The translations under genes and the position numbers were made by a program. This document shows, one piece after another, positions 52,029 through 62,344 of a DNA stretch of 64,000 bases. Below the pieces are notes generated by a model. It made no database searches and was not told the origin of the DNA. It saw only the letters and a list, made by a program, of their open reading frames with translations. This stretch comes from Mycoplasma sp. CSL7475-4 (GTDB taxonomy: Bacteria; Bacillota_I; Bacilli_A; Mycoplasmatales; Metamycoplasmataceae), in the NCBI RefSeq assembly GCF_024834065.1, contig NZ_JANUYA010000001.1, forward strand, positions 124,001 to 188,000. Reading direction: 5' to 3'. The first letter of the stretch is position 1. Each line of letters opens with the position of its first letter.

Positions 52029-53957
52029 TTATAAATCGATATTTTTTACATATTTTGCGTTAGCTTCAATGAATTCACGACGTGGAAATACTTCGTCACC
52101 CATTAAGGTTGTAAATGTTCAGTCGGCTTGTGCCGCATCAGAAATTTGAACCTGTAGCATTTTTCTGTTTGCTGGGTCCATTGTTGTATCTCACAATTGT
52201 TCAGCGTCCATTTCACCTAACCCTTTATAACGTTGAACGGTGATTTTTTGAGATTGATTCATTTCGGCCATTAATGTTTCTTTTTCAGCATCTGTATAAA
52301 CGTATTTAATTGTTTTACCTTGTTGTAATCTGTACAAAGGAGGTTGAGCAATGTAAATAAAGCCATATTCAATTAATGGTCTGAAATAACGGTAGAAAAA
52401 GGTCAATAATAAGGTTCGAATGTGAGAACCATCGACGTCGGCATCGGTCATGATTACTATTTTGTGATATCTCAACTTATTGATGTTAAAATCTTCACCA
52501 ACTCCTGTACCTAGAGCAGAAATTAACGATAAAATTTCGGCGTTGCCAAAAACTTTACTTGGTGCATTTTTTTCAACATTAATAACTTTACCACGCAATG
52601 GTAGAATTGCCTGTGTTTCACGGTTACGACCGTTTTTGGCTGACCCGCCGGCTGAATTCCCTTCGACAATGTAAAGTTCACTGATTTCAGCATTTTTTGA
52701 AGAACAATCAGCTAATTTTCCTGGTAATGACCCAGTATCAAAAACTGTTTTACGACGAGCAGCGTCACGAGCTGCTTGTCCAGCAAGTCTTGATTTTCGA
52801 GCATCGATAATTTTTTGAATTAATGTTTTAGCCTCAGCAGGATTTTCGTTTAAGAATCTCTCTAGAGAATCACTAAACACTTTATTTACTGCAATTCGAG
52901 CGTCTTTATTTCCTAATTTACTTTTTGTTTGTCCTTCAAAAATAGGATCTGTATGTTTTATTGAAATAATTGCAACTATTCCTTCTTTAACATCATCACG
53001 TGTGAACTTATCATCATCATTTTTAACGTATGAATTCAAGGTAGCATAATTATTAATTAGCCGTACAAGAGCATCATAGAAACCGCTTTCGTGTGTTCCA
53101 CCTTCAACGGTGATAATGTTGTTTGCATAACTAACAACATTACTGGTTATTTTTTCGTTATATTGCACAGCAACTTCAACTGCAACTGATGGTTCATTAT
53201 TATATGAGTATTCACCTTCAGCATAGATTACGTCTTGGTGAATAAGTTTTTGGCCTTTGTTCAATTCTTTAACATAATCAACAATACCACCCTCAAAATG
53301 AAATTCTTTTTCTGTGCCATCTCTTTCGTCAGTAACAGAAATTTTTAAACCTTTGTTTAAGTATGCAATTTGTTTAGCATGGTCAATAATTACATTTTTA
53401 TCAAAAGGATGATTGTCCATTATTGAAAAGTCAGGTTTAAATTTAATTTTAGTTCCAGTTGTTTCAGAGTCAATATCACCAATTTCTTTTAAGTGCTCAA
53501 CAATTTCGCCACCATTTGCAAAACGAGCGTAATATTGTTTTGAATTACGATTAACTCACACTTCTAGACTGGTACTCAAAGCATTAACTACTGAAGCTCC
53601 AACTCCGTGTAATCCCCCTGAAACCTTATATGTTTCTGAGTCGAATTTACCACCGGCGTGTAAAACAGTTAAAACTGTTTCAACTGTTGAAAGACCTGTT
53701 TCGGGGTGAATATCAACAGGTATTCCCCGTCCGTTGTCTTCAATAATTGCACTACCATCTTTAGTAATTGTAATTGAGACTTTATCAGCAAATCCTGCCA
53801 TTGCTTCATCAACAGAGTTATCGACGATTTCTCAAATTAAGTGGTGTAAACCTCTTGGACCTGTTGAACCAATATACATACCTGGACGTACACGAACAGC
53901 TTCTAATCCTTTAAGCACTTTAATGTTCGAAGCACCATATTCTTTTTTATCTGGCAA
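52029..53957 (-). CDS. gyrB: DNA gyrase subunit B
   Basis: 642 residues. GHKL ATPase blocks: [69 protein letters not shown] blocks: [37 protein letters not shown], then [24 protein letters not shown]. GyrB drives negative supercoiling with GyrA (not in the window). The start is TTG at 53957, fixed by SD GAGGAGG eight bases upstream and the N-terminus [22 protein letters not shown]. Confidence 0.97.
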
Positions 53958-54093
53958 AGCTACCTCCTCTATTAAATTTAATATTAATATTATAATGTGA
54001 TTTCGCATTTATTGAAAATAATTTATAATTTGTGAAAAACGCGACTAAATTTTTTTAGTTCTTTTTTTATACAAATACGAGGAAAGGAGAATT

Positions 54094-55533
54094 ATGAATA
54101 AAAAAGATAATGGGTTAGAAAGCTTAAGCGCAAACGCTAATCAAGATGATTTTATTGCATCTGAAACTCAATTAGATCCAGCAAGTCTTGATATTTTTAC
54201 TCAAGAACCTGGACAAGGTGTTAAAAAAACTGTTGCAAGAAAAAATACAAAGTATAAATATACAAAATTATCTAACTTTGTACTGAGATTATCAAGATTT
54301 TACGCACCAATGCCAATGTGAAAACTTGCGTTAATCACTTCTGGTCTAGCAGTTTTATTTGGTATTATCAGTGTTTTTCTAGTTAAAAACCCAGGTATTT
54401 ATAATTTTGGGGCAGCAGCTTTCGGGCAAGCAACTGCCAGAATAACCAATGTGTTATTGAAAAATAATAAAAATATTAGTCCCGCAATTTACAATGTTAT
54501 TGATCACTCATTGTTCTGAATTCTTTATATTGTTCTTTCGATACCAATATTTATTTTTGGTTGAAAAAAAACAGGAAAGCTATTCACTCTATTGACAATT
54601 TTATTTTTAGTTGTCTCAAGTTTAGTTTCATTTGCCGTCGGGCAAATTCCCGGATCGGATAAACTATACTTAATCGGAAACTTTTCACACAACGATATTC
54701 CCGTTCAATTAAAAGAACATATTGTTAAATATTATTGAGCTGGTAAAAATCAAATGTGATCACTAATTCCTTTACATTGAAATGATGCAGGGAATGTTAT
54801 AGCACAAATGATTTTTGGTGTTGTTTATGGTTTCTTATTAGCATTCTTTTTTGCAGTTATTGCAATTATAGGTGGATCGGCAGGTGTTACCGGAATTATC
54901 GGCGAATACATGTCAGTAGTTAAACAAAAAAACTTTGGTACCATAAATGGTTACATCAATCTTGGAATATTGGTAGTTGCGGTGGCAATTGGTTCATACT
55001 TGCCAGGAAGCTTATTAATCAATTCATTTGCCAAAGAAATAGCTCCAACTAACACAGTTGCTGATTGAGGTTCTTTTGTTCAAAGAATTGAAAATTGAGA
55101 CAATTTAGGTGCATACCAACAAGGAAGAATTATTTCGACCTTACAATCATTTAAAGAATTGGCTTGATCGCCATCAATGTATCTTTCACCTAACTTTGTT
55201 TCAACCCTAATTTCAAACTTTGTTTTTGTCTTTGCTCTAAATAAATTATTCCCTAGATTTAAAATTGTACAATGTAAAGTTTACTCACCACACATGAGTG
55301 CTATTAAATCTGCTATTATTGGTGATAAGAAAACAATTAATAGCTTTACAGTCACTGTTGGTGAAGGTGGTTATTCAGGATCTAAAACTAAAGTTCTTTC
55401 TTCAATAACTTTATATAAACAAGTTCCTAGATTAATTAAAAAAATAAGAGCTGTTGATAAAAACGCATTGATTACTGTATCGAATGTTTCATCAGTCGAT
55501 GGTAAACTATATATTCCAGATAGTAAATTCTAA
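54094..55533 (+). CDS. YitT family membrane protein with C-terminal DUF2179 domain
   Basis: 479 residues. A 65-residue soluble N-terminus, five to six membrane segments (including SAGVTGIIGEYMSVVKQKNFGTINGYINLGILVV, the YitT core) and a C-terminal cytoplasmic domain with VGEGGYSGSKTKVLSSITLYKQVPRLIKKIRAVDKNALITVSNV. That domain is typical of DUF2179. Function of the family is unknown. SD AAAGGAG. Transcribed alone; a terminator follows. Confidence 0.85.
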
Positions 55534-55560
55534 TAAAGTTCGTTCCAGAACTTTATTTTT
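55532..55560 (+). terminator. Terminator of the YitT-like gene
   Basis: 10-bp stem AATAAAGTTC / GAACTTTATT, loop GTTCCA, then T run. Confidence 0.85.
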
Positions 55561-55645
55561 TACTAAAATACACGTTTTTAAGTGTAAAAAGTTAAACACA
55601 ACTACAATGAAAGCAATATTTTAAACAGTGTTAGTTTTTTTAAAC

Positions 55646-55651
55646 TATAAT
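55646..55651 (+). promoter_or_regulatory. -10 element giving a leaderless hydrolase transcript
   Basis: TATAAT exactly six bases before ATG at 55658; no SD. Confidence 0.7.
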
Positions 55652-55657
55652 TAAATA

Positions 55658-56533
55658 ATGAACTTTAATTATATTGATTTTGATAATGAACAAATTCCGA
55701 TTTACACAGACGATCGTAAAAGTGATACTACAATATTATTTTTACACGGGATAAATTCAAGCAGCGATTTTTGTCAAAAACTTATTGAATTAGACCACGA
55801 GTATAACACTGTTGCAATCAATTTTCCTGGCAGTAAATATATTCAAAGCGAAGACATAAATTCTAAAATTAATTTAGATAAATGATGCGAGTACGCTGAT
55901 CAAGTTATTAGCAGAATAAAAACAAAACACATATACATTATTGCACACTCAATGTCTGGTTATGTTGGGGCAAAACTAGCAAATCACAATCGAGTTAGAA
56001 AAGTAATTTTACTTTCTCCTATCAATCCTAATATGGTTAAATCTCAGTCATATTCAATGATGAAAAATTTATTGAATAACAACGCAAAATCAGGTGATTT
56101 TTGAACAAAAATATTGAGCATGGGTCTAAAATTTTCATCAATTGGTCGCAGTATTATGAACGTTAATGAAAAATGGATTCCTATAATCAAAGATAATTTA
56201 CTTAACCCTGAATTTCTAAAAAAATTGGATGATTTGTATACAGTAAACAAAAATAAATTGATTTTTATGATCGGTGAAAATGACCCCATTGTTGATACTA
56301 AACGTTTAATAGAATATGCAATGAACATTGACGCAGCACATTTGATTATCGGTAAAAATCACTCGCCTCTATACACAGATCCTAAAGGAATTAATCATTT
56401 TTTAAATATTTTATTAAAGCCGAAAAAAAGATTTTGAAACACAAGATTTATTGATTTTAATAAAAACAAAATGGAAGTCTTTGTTGAACAAGAACCAGAA
56501 AATTTTGAAGAAATATTTAATATCCAAAATTAG
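55658..56533 (+). CDS. Alpha/beta hydrolase
   Basis: 291 residues. FLHGINSSSDFC (oxyanion loop), IIAHSMSGYVGAKLA (nucleophile elbow, Ser in variant G-x-S-x-G), GENDPIVD (acid) and GKNHSPLYTD (His) form a full triad. Substrate unknown. It has a short acidic C-terminal tail. The next gene starts 15 bases later with its own SD, so they form an operon with the nuclease-like protein and perhaps nadE. Confidence 0.82.
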
Positions 56534-56547
56534 ATAAAGGAGAAATA

Positions 56548-57462
56548 ATGGATTACACTAGTTTTGAACTAAAGTTAAGAAGCATATTGAACAATGGTAA
56601 TGGGCCAAAATTATTGCTTAAATTAATCGAATCGCCTTATCGATTCAATTCAAATTTGCACCCGTTCAATATTGTTACTAAATTAGAACAATCTTTTTTA
56701 AGAGCACAAGAGAACAATTATTACAAATTTATTGTAAATTGTGCAGAGGAAATTTTCTATTCTAATTTAGACGATATTGAGCACTTAAAAAATTCATTTA
56801 AATTGGACTATGTTATTGACAGAGACAATTTGGATGATATGAATTCAGAAGAAATTATTGATAAAAGCGAAGTTATTAAATTTAGGACTTCAATTGCTTT
56901 TCGTAACTCAACTGATAAGGAAATGACCTTAATATTTGCACGAAAAAGAGACACTTTTTCGCAAAAGAAAGCTGATGAATTTATTGAACAATCTATAATT
57001 AGAGCTAAAGCACTCTCGCAAGGAAATCCTGATTGAAAAATCAAATATATTGTGTGGTTTATTGACCCTTTATACACAAGTTCGAAAGAAAAATTCGATA
57101 ACTTTACAAATAACGAACATTTGCAAGATATTTCAATTTCATTTAGATATGGTGCGGATTTGTTTAGTGATTATATGTTGGAAAATAAATGAAGAGAGAT
57201 TGAAGACAATATCAATTTATTTAAAGAAAAAAATGAAGACTTTTTCTTAAAAATGCCAAATTTATCAACTGATAAAGAAACACTTGAATTTATGATAACA
57301 ATGAGTGATAATGCTTGAGAAAAACTATCATCATTCGAGCCTGATATGGTCAAATTGAGAGAAATTGTTTTTGATAATGAGAATGAAAATAGCAACTTCA
57401 AAAAAGCTTCACGAATGAGAATACAAGTTTTAAATGATAGTTCAAGTGAATTAAATGAATAA
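56548..57462 (+). CDS. HpyAIV-type restriction endonuclease homologue, probably inactive or repurposed
   Basis: 304 residues. The segment IKYIVWFIDPLYTSSKEKFDNF followed by FRYGADLFSDY resembles the C-terminal part of HpyAIV-like type II endonucleases (YFIDPSxxKNxxYY and YGxELF). The preceding block LIFARKRDTFSQKKADEF lines up with their LIEQKxRDDHDSTKKRGQ catalytic stretch, but the Glu of the PD-(D/E)xK motif is Ala here. No methyltransferase gene is adjacent. This alignment is from memory and moderate in strength. SD AAAGGAG. Downstream of the hydrolase, upstream of nadE. Confidence 0.5.
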
Positions 57463-57480
57463 ATTTATTCAAAATTTAAG

Positions 57481-57518
57481 CTATATATTGTATATATAGT
57501 AATATTCTTATATAAGAA
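57481..57518. promoter_or_regulatory. Two palindromes upstream of nadE
   Basis: Perfect inverted repeat CTATATA / TATATAG around TTGTA (57481-57499) and the 14-base palindrome TTCTTATATAAGAA (57505-57518), both just before the nadE SD TGGAG. They could be operators or a short hairpin; being AT-only, chance is also possible. Confidence 0.35.
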
Positions 57519-57530
57519 AATGGAGTTAAT

Positions 57531-58328
57531 ATGCCGAGAATTGGTTTGAGAGAAAACAGTAATATAAATTCAAAACCTATTGAACAAAAAATTGAACAAT
57601 ATAGCAATTATTTGGTTAATTGATTGCGTGAACGTGTAAAAAAAGCCAAAGCAAAAGGTTTAATTGTCGGAATTAGTGGTGGGATAGATTCAGCATTGGT
57701 TTCTGCTCTTGCAAAACGCGCTTTTCCCGACAATACTATTGGCGTTGTCATGCCAATAGATTCAATGAGTTTTGACTTAAATGATATTGAACAGCTACAA
57801 AAAAACATTGAATTAAATTTAATTTCAGTTGATTTGAAATCAACGTTTGAAGAAATAAAATCAGCAACAAATGTTACTGATAAAATGTCATTAAGCAACA
57901 TCAAACCTAGATTGAGAATGACAACGTTGTATGCTTTAGCACAACAAAAAAATTATCTAGTTGTCGGTACTGACAATGAAGATGAATTATTTATTGGTTA
58001 TTTCACCAAACATGGTGATGGGGGAGTTGATATACTTCCAATTTCTAGATTATTAAAAAATGAGGTTAGATTACTTGCCAAACACCTAAATGTTCCGGAC
58101 TCAATTATTAATAAAAAACCTTCTGCCGGTTTATGAGAAGGACAAAGTGATGAAGACGAATTAGGTTTTTCGTATAATGATTTAGATAATTACTTAAATA
58201 ATAATTTAGATTTATTAGATACTAATATAAAATTTAAAATTGAAAGATTGCATAGAGCAACTCATCATAAAAGACAAAAAGCATATCAGCCCAAAACAAT
58301 AGAACAATATTTTAAGAAGGAGAAATAA
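57531..58328 (+). CDS. nadE: NAD+ synthetase (ammonia-dependent)
   Basis: 265 residues, the single-domain form without glutaminase. PP-loop SGGIDSALVSALA (about 49-61), NIKPRLRMTTLYALAQQ and GTDNEDELFIGYFTKHGDGGVDILPI, then KKPSAGLWEGQSDEDELG, are typical of NadE. It makes NAD from deamido-NAD. SD TGGAG. yebC starts one base after the stop. Confidence 0.96.
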
Positions 58329-58329
58329 T

Positions 58330-59064
58330 ATGGCAGGACATTCACATTCAGCTAATATAGCACACCGTAAAGGTGCACAAGATGCAGCAAGAGGGAAAAT
58401 ATTCCAAAAACTATTTAAAGAGATTTATGTAGTAGCAACTGGTGCTGGCGGAGCTGATCCAGATTCAAACCCAGCTTTAAAATTAGCAATTTCTAAAGCA
58501 AAAGCAAAAAACATGCCTAAAGCCAATATTGAAAGAGCTTTAGCGAAGGCAAAAGGTGAAGCGAAAGATGGCGCAAGTTTTGTTGAAACTTTATTCAATG
58601 CCACAATTACTGGTGGAGCAACATTTTTAATTAAAACATTGAGCGACAACATGAATCGTACTAAGTCATCAATGACCGCATACTTTAACCGTCAAAACGC
58701 AACCCTAGGTAAAACAGGTCAAGTTCCTTTTCAATTTGATTTACAAGGTATTATTGAGGTATCAAAAGAATTGGTTGATGAAGATACAATTACTTTAACA
58801 TCATTGGAACACGGAGCAAGTGATATTGATGTGGATGATAGCAGTTATCTAATTTCAACAACACCAGATGTGTTTAGTGAAGTTAAAAACGCTATTGAAA
58901 ACGAATTAGGTATCAGTGAATTTTTACAATGTGAAGTTACATATATCCCTAATTCAACTGTGAAATTTGACGAAGAAAAAACAGAAAAAATCAAGGAATT
59001 TATTGCTAAACTTGAAGATGATGACGATGTTCAAGAAGTATTTCACAATATTGAATTAGACTAA
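58330..59064 (+). CDS. yebC: YebC/PmpR family transcription/translation regulatory protein
   Basis: 244 residues. MAGHSHSANIAHRKGAQDAARGKIFQKL and the NPALKLAISKAKAKNMPKANIERALAKAKG region are the YebC (TACO1) signature, followed by the domains with TLTSLEHGASDIDVDDSSY. TACO1/YebC relatives act as translation or transcription regulators. Its SD AAGGAG lies inside the end of nadE. A terminator follows. Confidence 0.96.
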   Translation: MAGHSHSANIAHRKGAQDAARGKIFQKLFKEIYVVATGAGGADPDSNPALKLAISKAKAKNMPKANIERALAKAKGEAKDGASFVETLFNATITGGATFLIKTLSDNMNRTKSSMTAYFNRQNATLGKTGQVPFQFDLQGIIEVSKELVDEDTITLTSLEHGASDIDVDDSSYLISTTPDVFSEVKNAIENELGISEFLQCEVTYIPNSTVKFDEEKTEKIKEFIAKLEDDDDVQEVFHNIELD

Positions 59065-59073
59065 TCACAAATC

Positions 59074-59098
59074 AAAATGCGCTTTTGCGCATTTTTTT
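59074..59098 (+). terminator. Terminator of nadE-yebC
   Basis: 9-bp stem AAAATGCGC / GCGCATTTT, loop TTTT. Confidence 0.88.
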
Positions 59099-59124
59099 AT
59101 ATTCTAAAAATGCAATAAAAAAAA

Positions 59125-59141
59125 GTAGCTAACAAAGCTAC
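59125..59141 (-). terminator. Terminator of the third alpha/beta hydrolase
   Basis: 6-bp stem GTAGCT / AGCTAC, loop AACAA, T run on the minus strand. Confidence 0.65.
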
Positions 59142-59148
59142 CAAATAT

Positions 59149-59946
59149 TTATTTCTTTAGTAAAAATGGTTCTAGAATTGAAATAAAACTATCTCAATTT
59201 TCTTCAAACATCATATGCCCTGTCTTAGGAATGAATGTTGTTTGTACATCTTTAACGTGTTCGTTGAAATACTTCAAACACTGATCTCTTGCAATTACAG
59301 CGTCTTTTTCACCCAATATTAATAGCGTTGGCACATTAATGCTCTCTAAACCTGCCTCAATATCATCGTGTAATTTTAAAACAGGTAAAGAATCTCCTAA
59401 TTCTAAAATATCAGGGTTATTAAAGTCATCTGCATTGAATGTAGCTTTTGTTAAACGCATTCACTTTTCATCATTAGTGAATTTTGAAATATCAAAATAT
59501 AAACCTCTAAGAAAATTCAAAAATTCATCAAAGTTCTTTGGAAAATATGTTTGTTTATAGGCATCTGCTGTTGCTAAAGATGTTTTATTCATCGGTGCTA
59601 CATAAACCATTTTTTTGAATAGTTCAGGTCTCATGCGGTAGGCTAATGAAATTGTCCCACCCCCCATTGAGTGTCCGATTAGAGTAACATTTTTTAATTG
59701 ATTTTGCTCAATAAAATCAATCAATAACTCAGCAAATTGATACACACTAAGTTTATGGTTTTTTACTGCTTTGACTCCACTATTTCCTGGGAATTGAATT
59801 GCATAATAATTTGAATTTTTTCAATAATTTTGAAACAATTTAAATGTGTTTGGGCTTGAATTAAAACCGTGAACAAAAATTATATTTTCTTCGGGATTGT
59901 TGTTATCTTTAAAAACATAAGGATAATCGTAAATAATTTTTTTCAT
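59149..59946 (-). CDS. Alpha/beta hydrolase
   Basis: 265 residues. IIFVHGFNSSPNTF, TLIGHSMGGGTISLAYRM (canonical G-x-S-x-G nucleophile elbow), LILGEKDAV (acid) and IPKTGHMMFEEN (His) give a complete catalytic triad. The pattern is like carboxylesterase or monoglyceride lipase relatives; substrate unknown. It is the most canonical of the three hydrolases in the window. SD GGAG. Single gene with its own terminator. Confidence 0.86.
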
Positions 59947-59985
59947 TTTTCTCCATTTTTTAATTTTTATGATTTGTTATTTTGT

Positions 59986-59991
59986 TATACT
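59986..59991 (+). promoter_or_regulatory. -10 element of the candidate small RNA
   Basis: Extended -10 TGTTATACT; predicted start near 59998. It lies on the strand opposite to both flanking genes. Confidence 0.5.
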
Positions 59992-59997
59992 TAACAA

Positions 59998-60060
59998 GCG
60001 ATGAGCCGCATTGAAGTGAGTAACTTCTATGTACCGCCTGTGAAAACAGGTGTTTTTTTA
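59998..60060 (+). ncRNA. Candidate small RNA with own promoter and terminator
   Basis: A short plus-strand unit between two minus-strand genes. From the predicted start near 59998 the RNA begins GCGATGAGCCGC, followed by hairpin GCAT-T-GAAGT / ACTTC-T-ATGT (loop GAGTA), then CCTGT / ACAGG (loop GAAA) and seven T ending near 60059. It also contains a 23-codon frame (ATG 60001 to TAA 60072), which could be coincidental because it runs through the terminator T tract. No family recognised. Its GC content is well above the surroundings. Confidence 0.5.
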
Positions 60061-60792
60061 TTTTTTTATTAATTTTAAATCTCAAATTTTTTCAATGATG
60101 TCAGTGTTCATTTTGTAACTTGAGGCTGATTTTATGGTTGCATGAGTGTATGAATATGCTGTTTTGTCAGGAGCAATTGATTTAAAGTAATCTAAAATTT
60201 GATCATTGTATTCAGCGACATCATGTTTTAATCTGTCAATATCGTATTTATTTTCAAATACTCTATTCAATTTAGGTTTAATTTTACCTTCACTAGCTTT
60301 GTGGCCAATGGCTAACGAAACAACTGGAAAAGCTTGTCCTTGTATGTTTAAATTTGTGATTAATGGTTCAACCATCATTCTTGTTAAACCTAGAAATAAG
60401 GTATCAAGTCCTAGGCTCAAAGCCATATCTTGTGCCATAGTTGCTTGAATAAAAGCATCACTTACAGCGACAGTGTATGATTCAGTTGAATTGCTATTGT
60501 ATTCATACTCAGGAAATTCCTTTTTCGCTTCATTCATTCTATTGAAATCAGCTAAAAAAACCAATAATATATCAGCTGTTTTTAAGGCTCCTGTAAATTT
60601 GTTTGCCTTGCTTAACTCAGTCAATATTTCACGGTCTTTGACAACAATAACACTCGATGAGTGCCAATTAGATGATGTAGGTGCTGAATTTACTGCGTCA
60701 ATTATTTTTTTATACTCATCATCAGTGATTGGGTTATTTGTATCAAATTCCCTAACACTATATCTGTCCATAATTTTTTGATAAAAATTCAT
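60058..60792 (-). CDS. Nitroreductase family protein
   Basis: 244 residues. MNFYQKIMDRYSVREFD (RSVRxF FMN-binding start), SAPTSSNWHSSSVIVV and the LGLDTLFLGLTR region followed by VVSLAIGHKASE fit the FMN-dependent nitroreductase/NfsA-like fold. They reduce flavins, quinones or nitro compounds with NAD(P)H. The last codons include a TGA-Trp and the stop lies in the T tract of the small RNA terminator. SD GGGAG. Confidence 0.9.
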
Positions 60793-60840
60793 ATTAACTC
60801 CCTTTAAATATTTGAATTGTAAATATATTTTACATTTGTT

Positions 60841-61458
60841 TTAGATTTTATTGTTTTTAAAAACTGAAAGACTATTGACAACGTTTTTATAAGTTATTCT
60901 ATGCTCTTCACAAATTCCGTGTTTTTCAATCAATTTATTGTGTAATTTTGTACAGTATCCTTTGTGCTTATCAAAACAATATTGAGGATATTTAGTTGAC
61001 AATGAGTTCATGTAATTGTCACGGTAAACTTTTGCAATTATTGAAGCGGCAGCTACTGATAAAGACTGAGAATCGCCTTTAATTAAATTGATTTGCTCAA
61101 TATAAGAAATGTCGACTTTTTCAAAATCAGTAATTATTAAATCGGCAAAATTTAATTCTTCCACAATTTCCTTCATTAACTTTCTTGTTGCTTGTTTAGG
61201 GTTCAATTCATCTACTTGTTTTGGTGTAGCAATTTTAATTGAATATTTTATTGCATCTTTTTTGATAATTTCAAAAGCTTTATCACGTTGCTTTTGACTT
61301 AATTTTTTTGAATCATTAATCAGACTATTTGTATATCCTTTAGGCAAAATTACCCCAGCAACAACGAGCGGGCCAGCACATGCGCCTCTACCTGCTTCAT
61401 CAATTCCTAAAATATTATTTTTGTTTGAGTATTCTTTTTCAATATCTAAGTTGTACAT
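60841..61458 (-). CDS. rnhB: Ribonuclease HII
   Basis: 205 residues. LGIDEAGRGACAGPLVVAGVILP (Asp20, Glu21), LIITDFEKVD (third Asp), and DSQSLSVAAASIIAKVYRD are the RNase HII motifs. It removes ribonucleotides from DNA and RNA primers. SD GAGG. It is expressed after the membrane protein gene upstream. Confidence 0.96.
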   Translation of the reverse strand: MYNLDIEKEYSNKNNILGIDEAGRGACAGPLVVAGVILPKGYTNSLINDSKKLSQKQRDKAFEIIKKDAIKYSIKIATPKQVDELNPKQATRKLMKEIVEELNFADLIITDFEKVDISYIEQINLIKGDSQSLSVAAASIIAKVYRDNYMNSLSTKYPQYCFDKHKGYCTKLHNKLIEKHGICEEHRITYKNVVNSLSVFKNNKI

Positions 61459-61497
61459 TATTTACCTCGATAAAAAAGCGGCATTTCAGCCACAAAT

Positions 61498-62331
61498 TTA
61501 TTTATTTTTTTCTAGAATATCGTAAATTAAGTTAGCTAATTCTTCTTTGTCCATTTTTTCGTAGCCACTAATATATAATTTTTCGGCAATTGCAAATAAT
61601 TTGGAATTTGGTAAGGAAATTAACTGACTTATTTTTTCATTTCTGACTGTTTCTTTTTGTTGTTTTTCTTGTAATATTTTCTCGTCTTCGGTGTTTTTAT
61701 CAGATTTTTGATCGTTTTCAGTTGTTATTTTTGAACCGAATAATTGAGACATCATATTTGATAATTCTTCGTTCTCTGCCATTTGACTTTTTAAGCTTTG
61801 CATAGCTTTTGCATTAGCAAAGGCAAGACCAATAAATTTTGTTTCTTTAATAAAGCCATAATAAAATGCTATATTCATTACAATTAATAGAGCCCCAATT
61901 GTAATTGATGCAATTTCAATTGGATCTAAATTTGTATTTTTATTAAATGATCTAGTGAATAAAAGGATTAAATTTATGATCGAAATAAACGACATTATTC
62001 CGTAAAACATTATTGCACGTTGATCTAAATATTCAAATGTTTTTTCTTTATAGCTCTTGGAAATACCTTTGTAGTACGTTACGGCAATATAGATATTGAT
62101 TGATAGTAACACCAAATCTATTAGCACATCTGATGGTAATTTTAATTTTCCTTCTTGCAGAGAGTTTTCTCTAATAAAAAGCAATGTTGCATCAACTATC
62201 GTCTTAGTGATAATAGTCAATAAAATCAACCCTATTGAAACACAAGCACCAATAATAAATAATCTAAATCTTGATTTTTCTAAAGATCAAAGTTCATTTG
62301 TATCGGTAATTTTTAAATAATCTCTTTTCAT
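61498..62331 (-). CDS. Conserved membrane protein of unknown function
   Basis: 277 residues. The first 190 residues contain about five hydrophobic segments ([74 protein letters not shown]). The last 90 are charged and coiled-coil-like, ending YISGYEKMDKEELANLIYDILEKNK, which reminds of a short C-terminal motif seen in other mycoplasma membrane proteins (weak). No known domain recognised. SD AGGAG. Follows the RluD-like gene by 13 bases. Confidence 0.7.
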
Positions 62332-62344
62332 TTTTCTCCTTTTA

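Noticed and set aside
59986-60072. ZTP, preQ1 or other known riboswitch at the candidate small RNA
   Set aside because: No consensus core of these classes could be matched, and no gene follows on the plus strand that a riboswitch could control.
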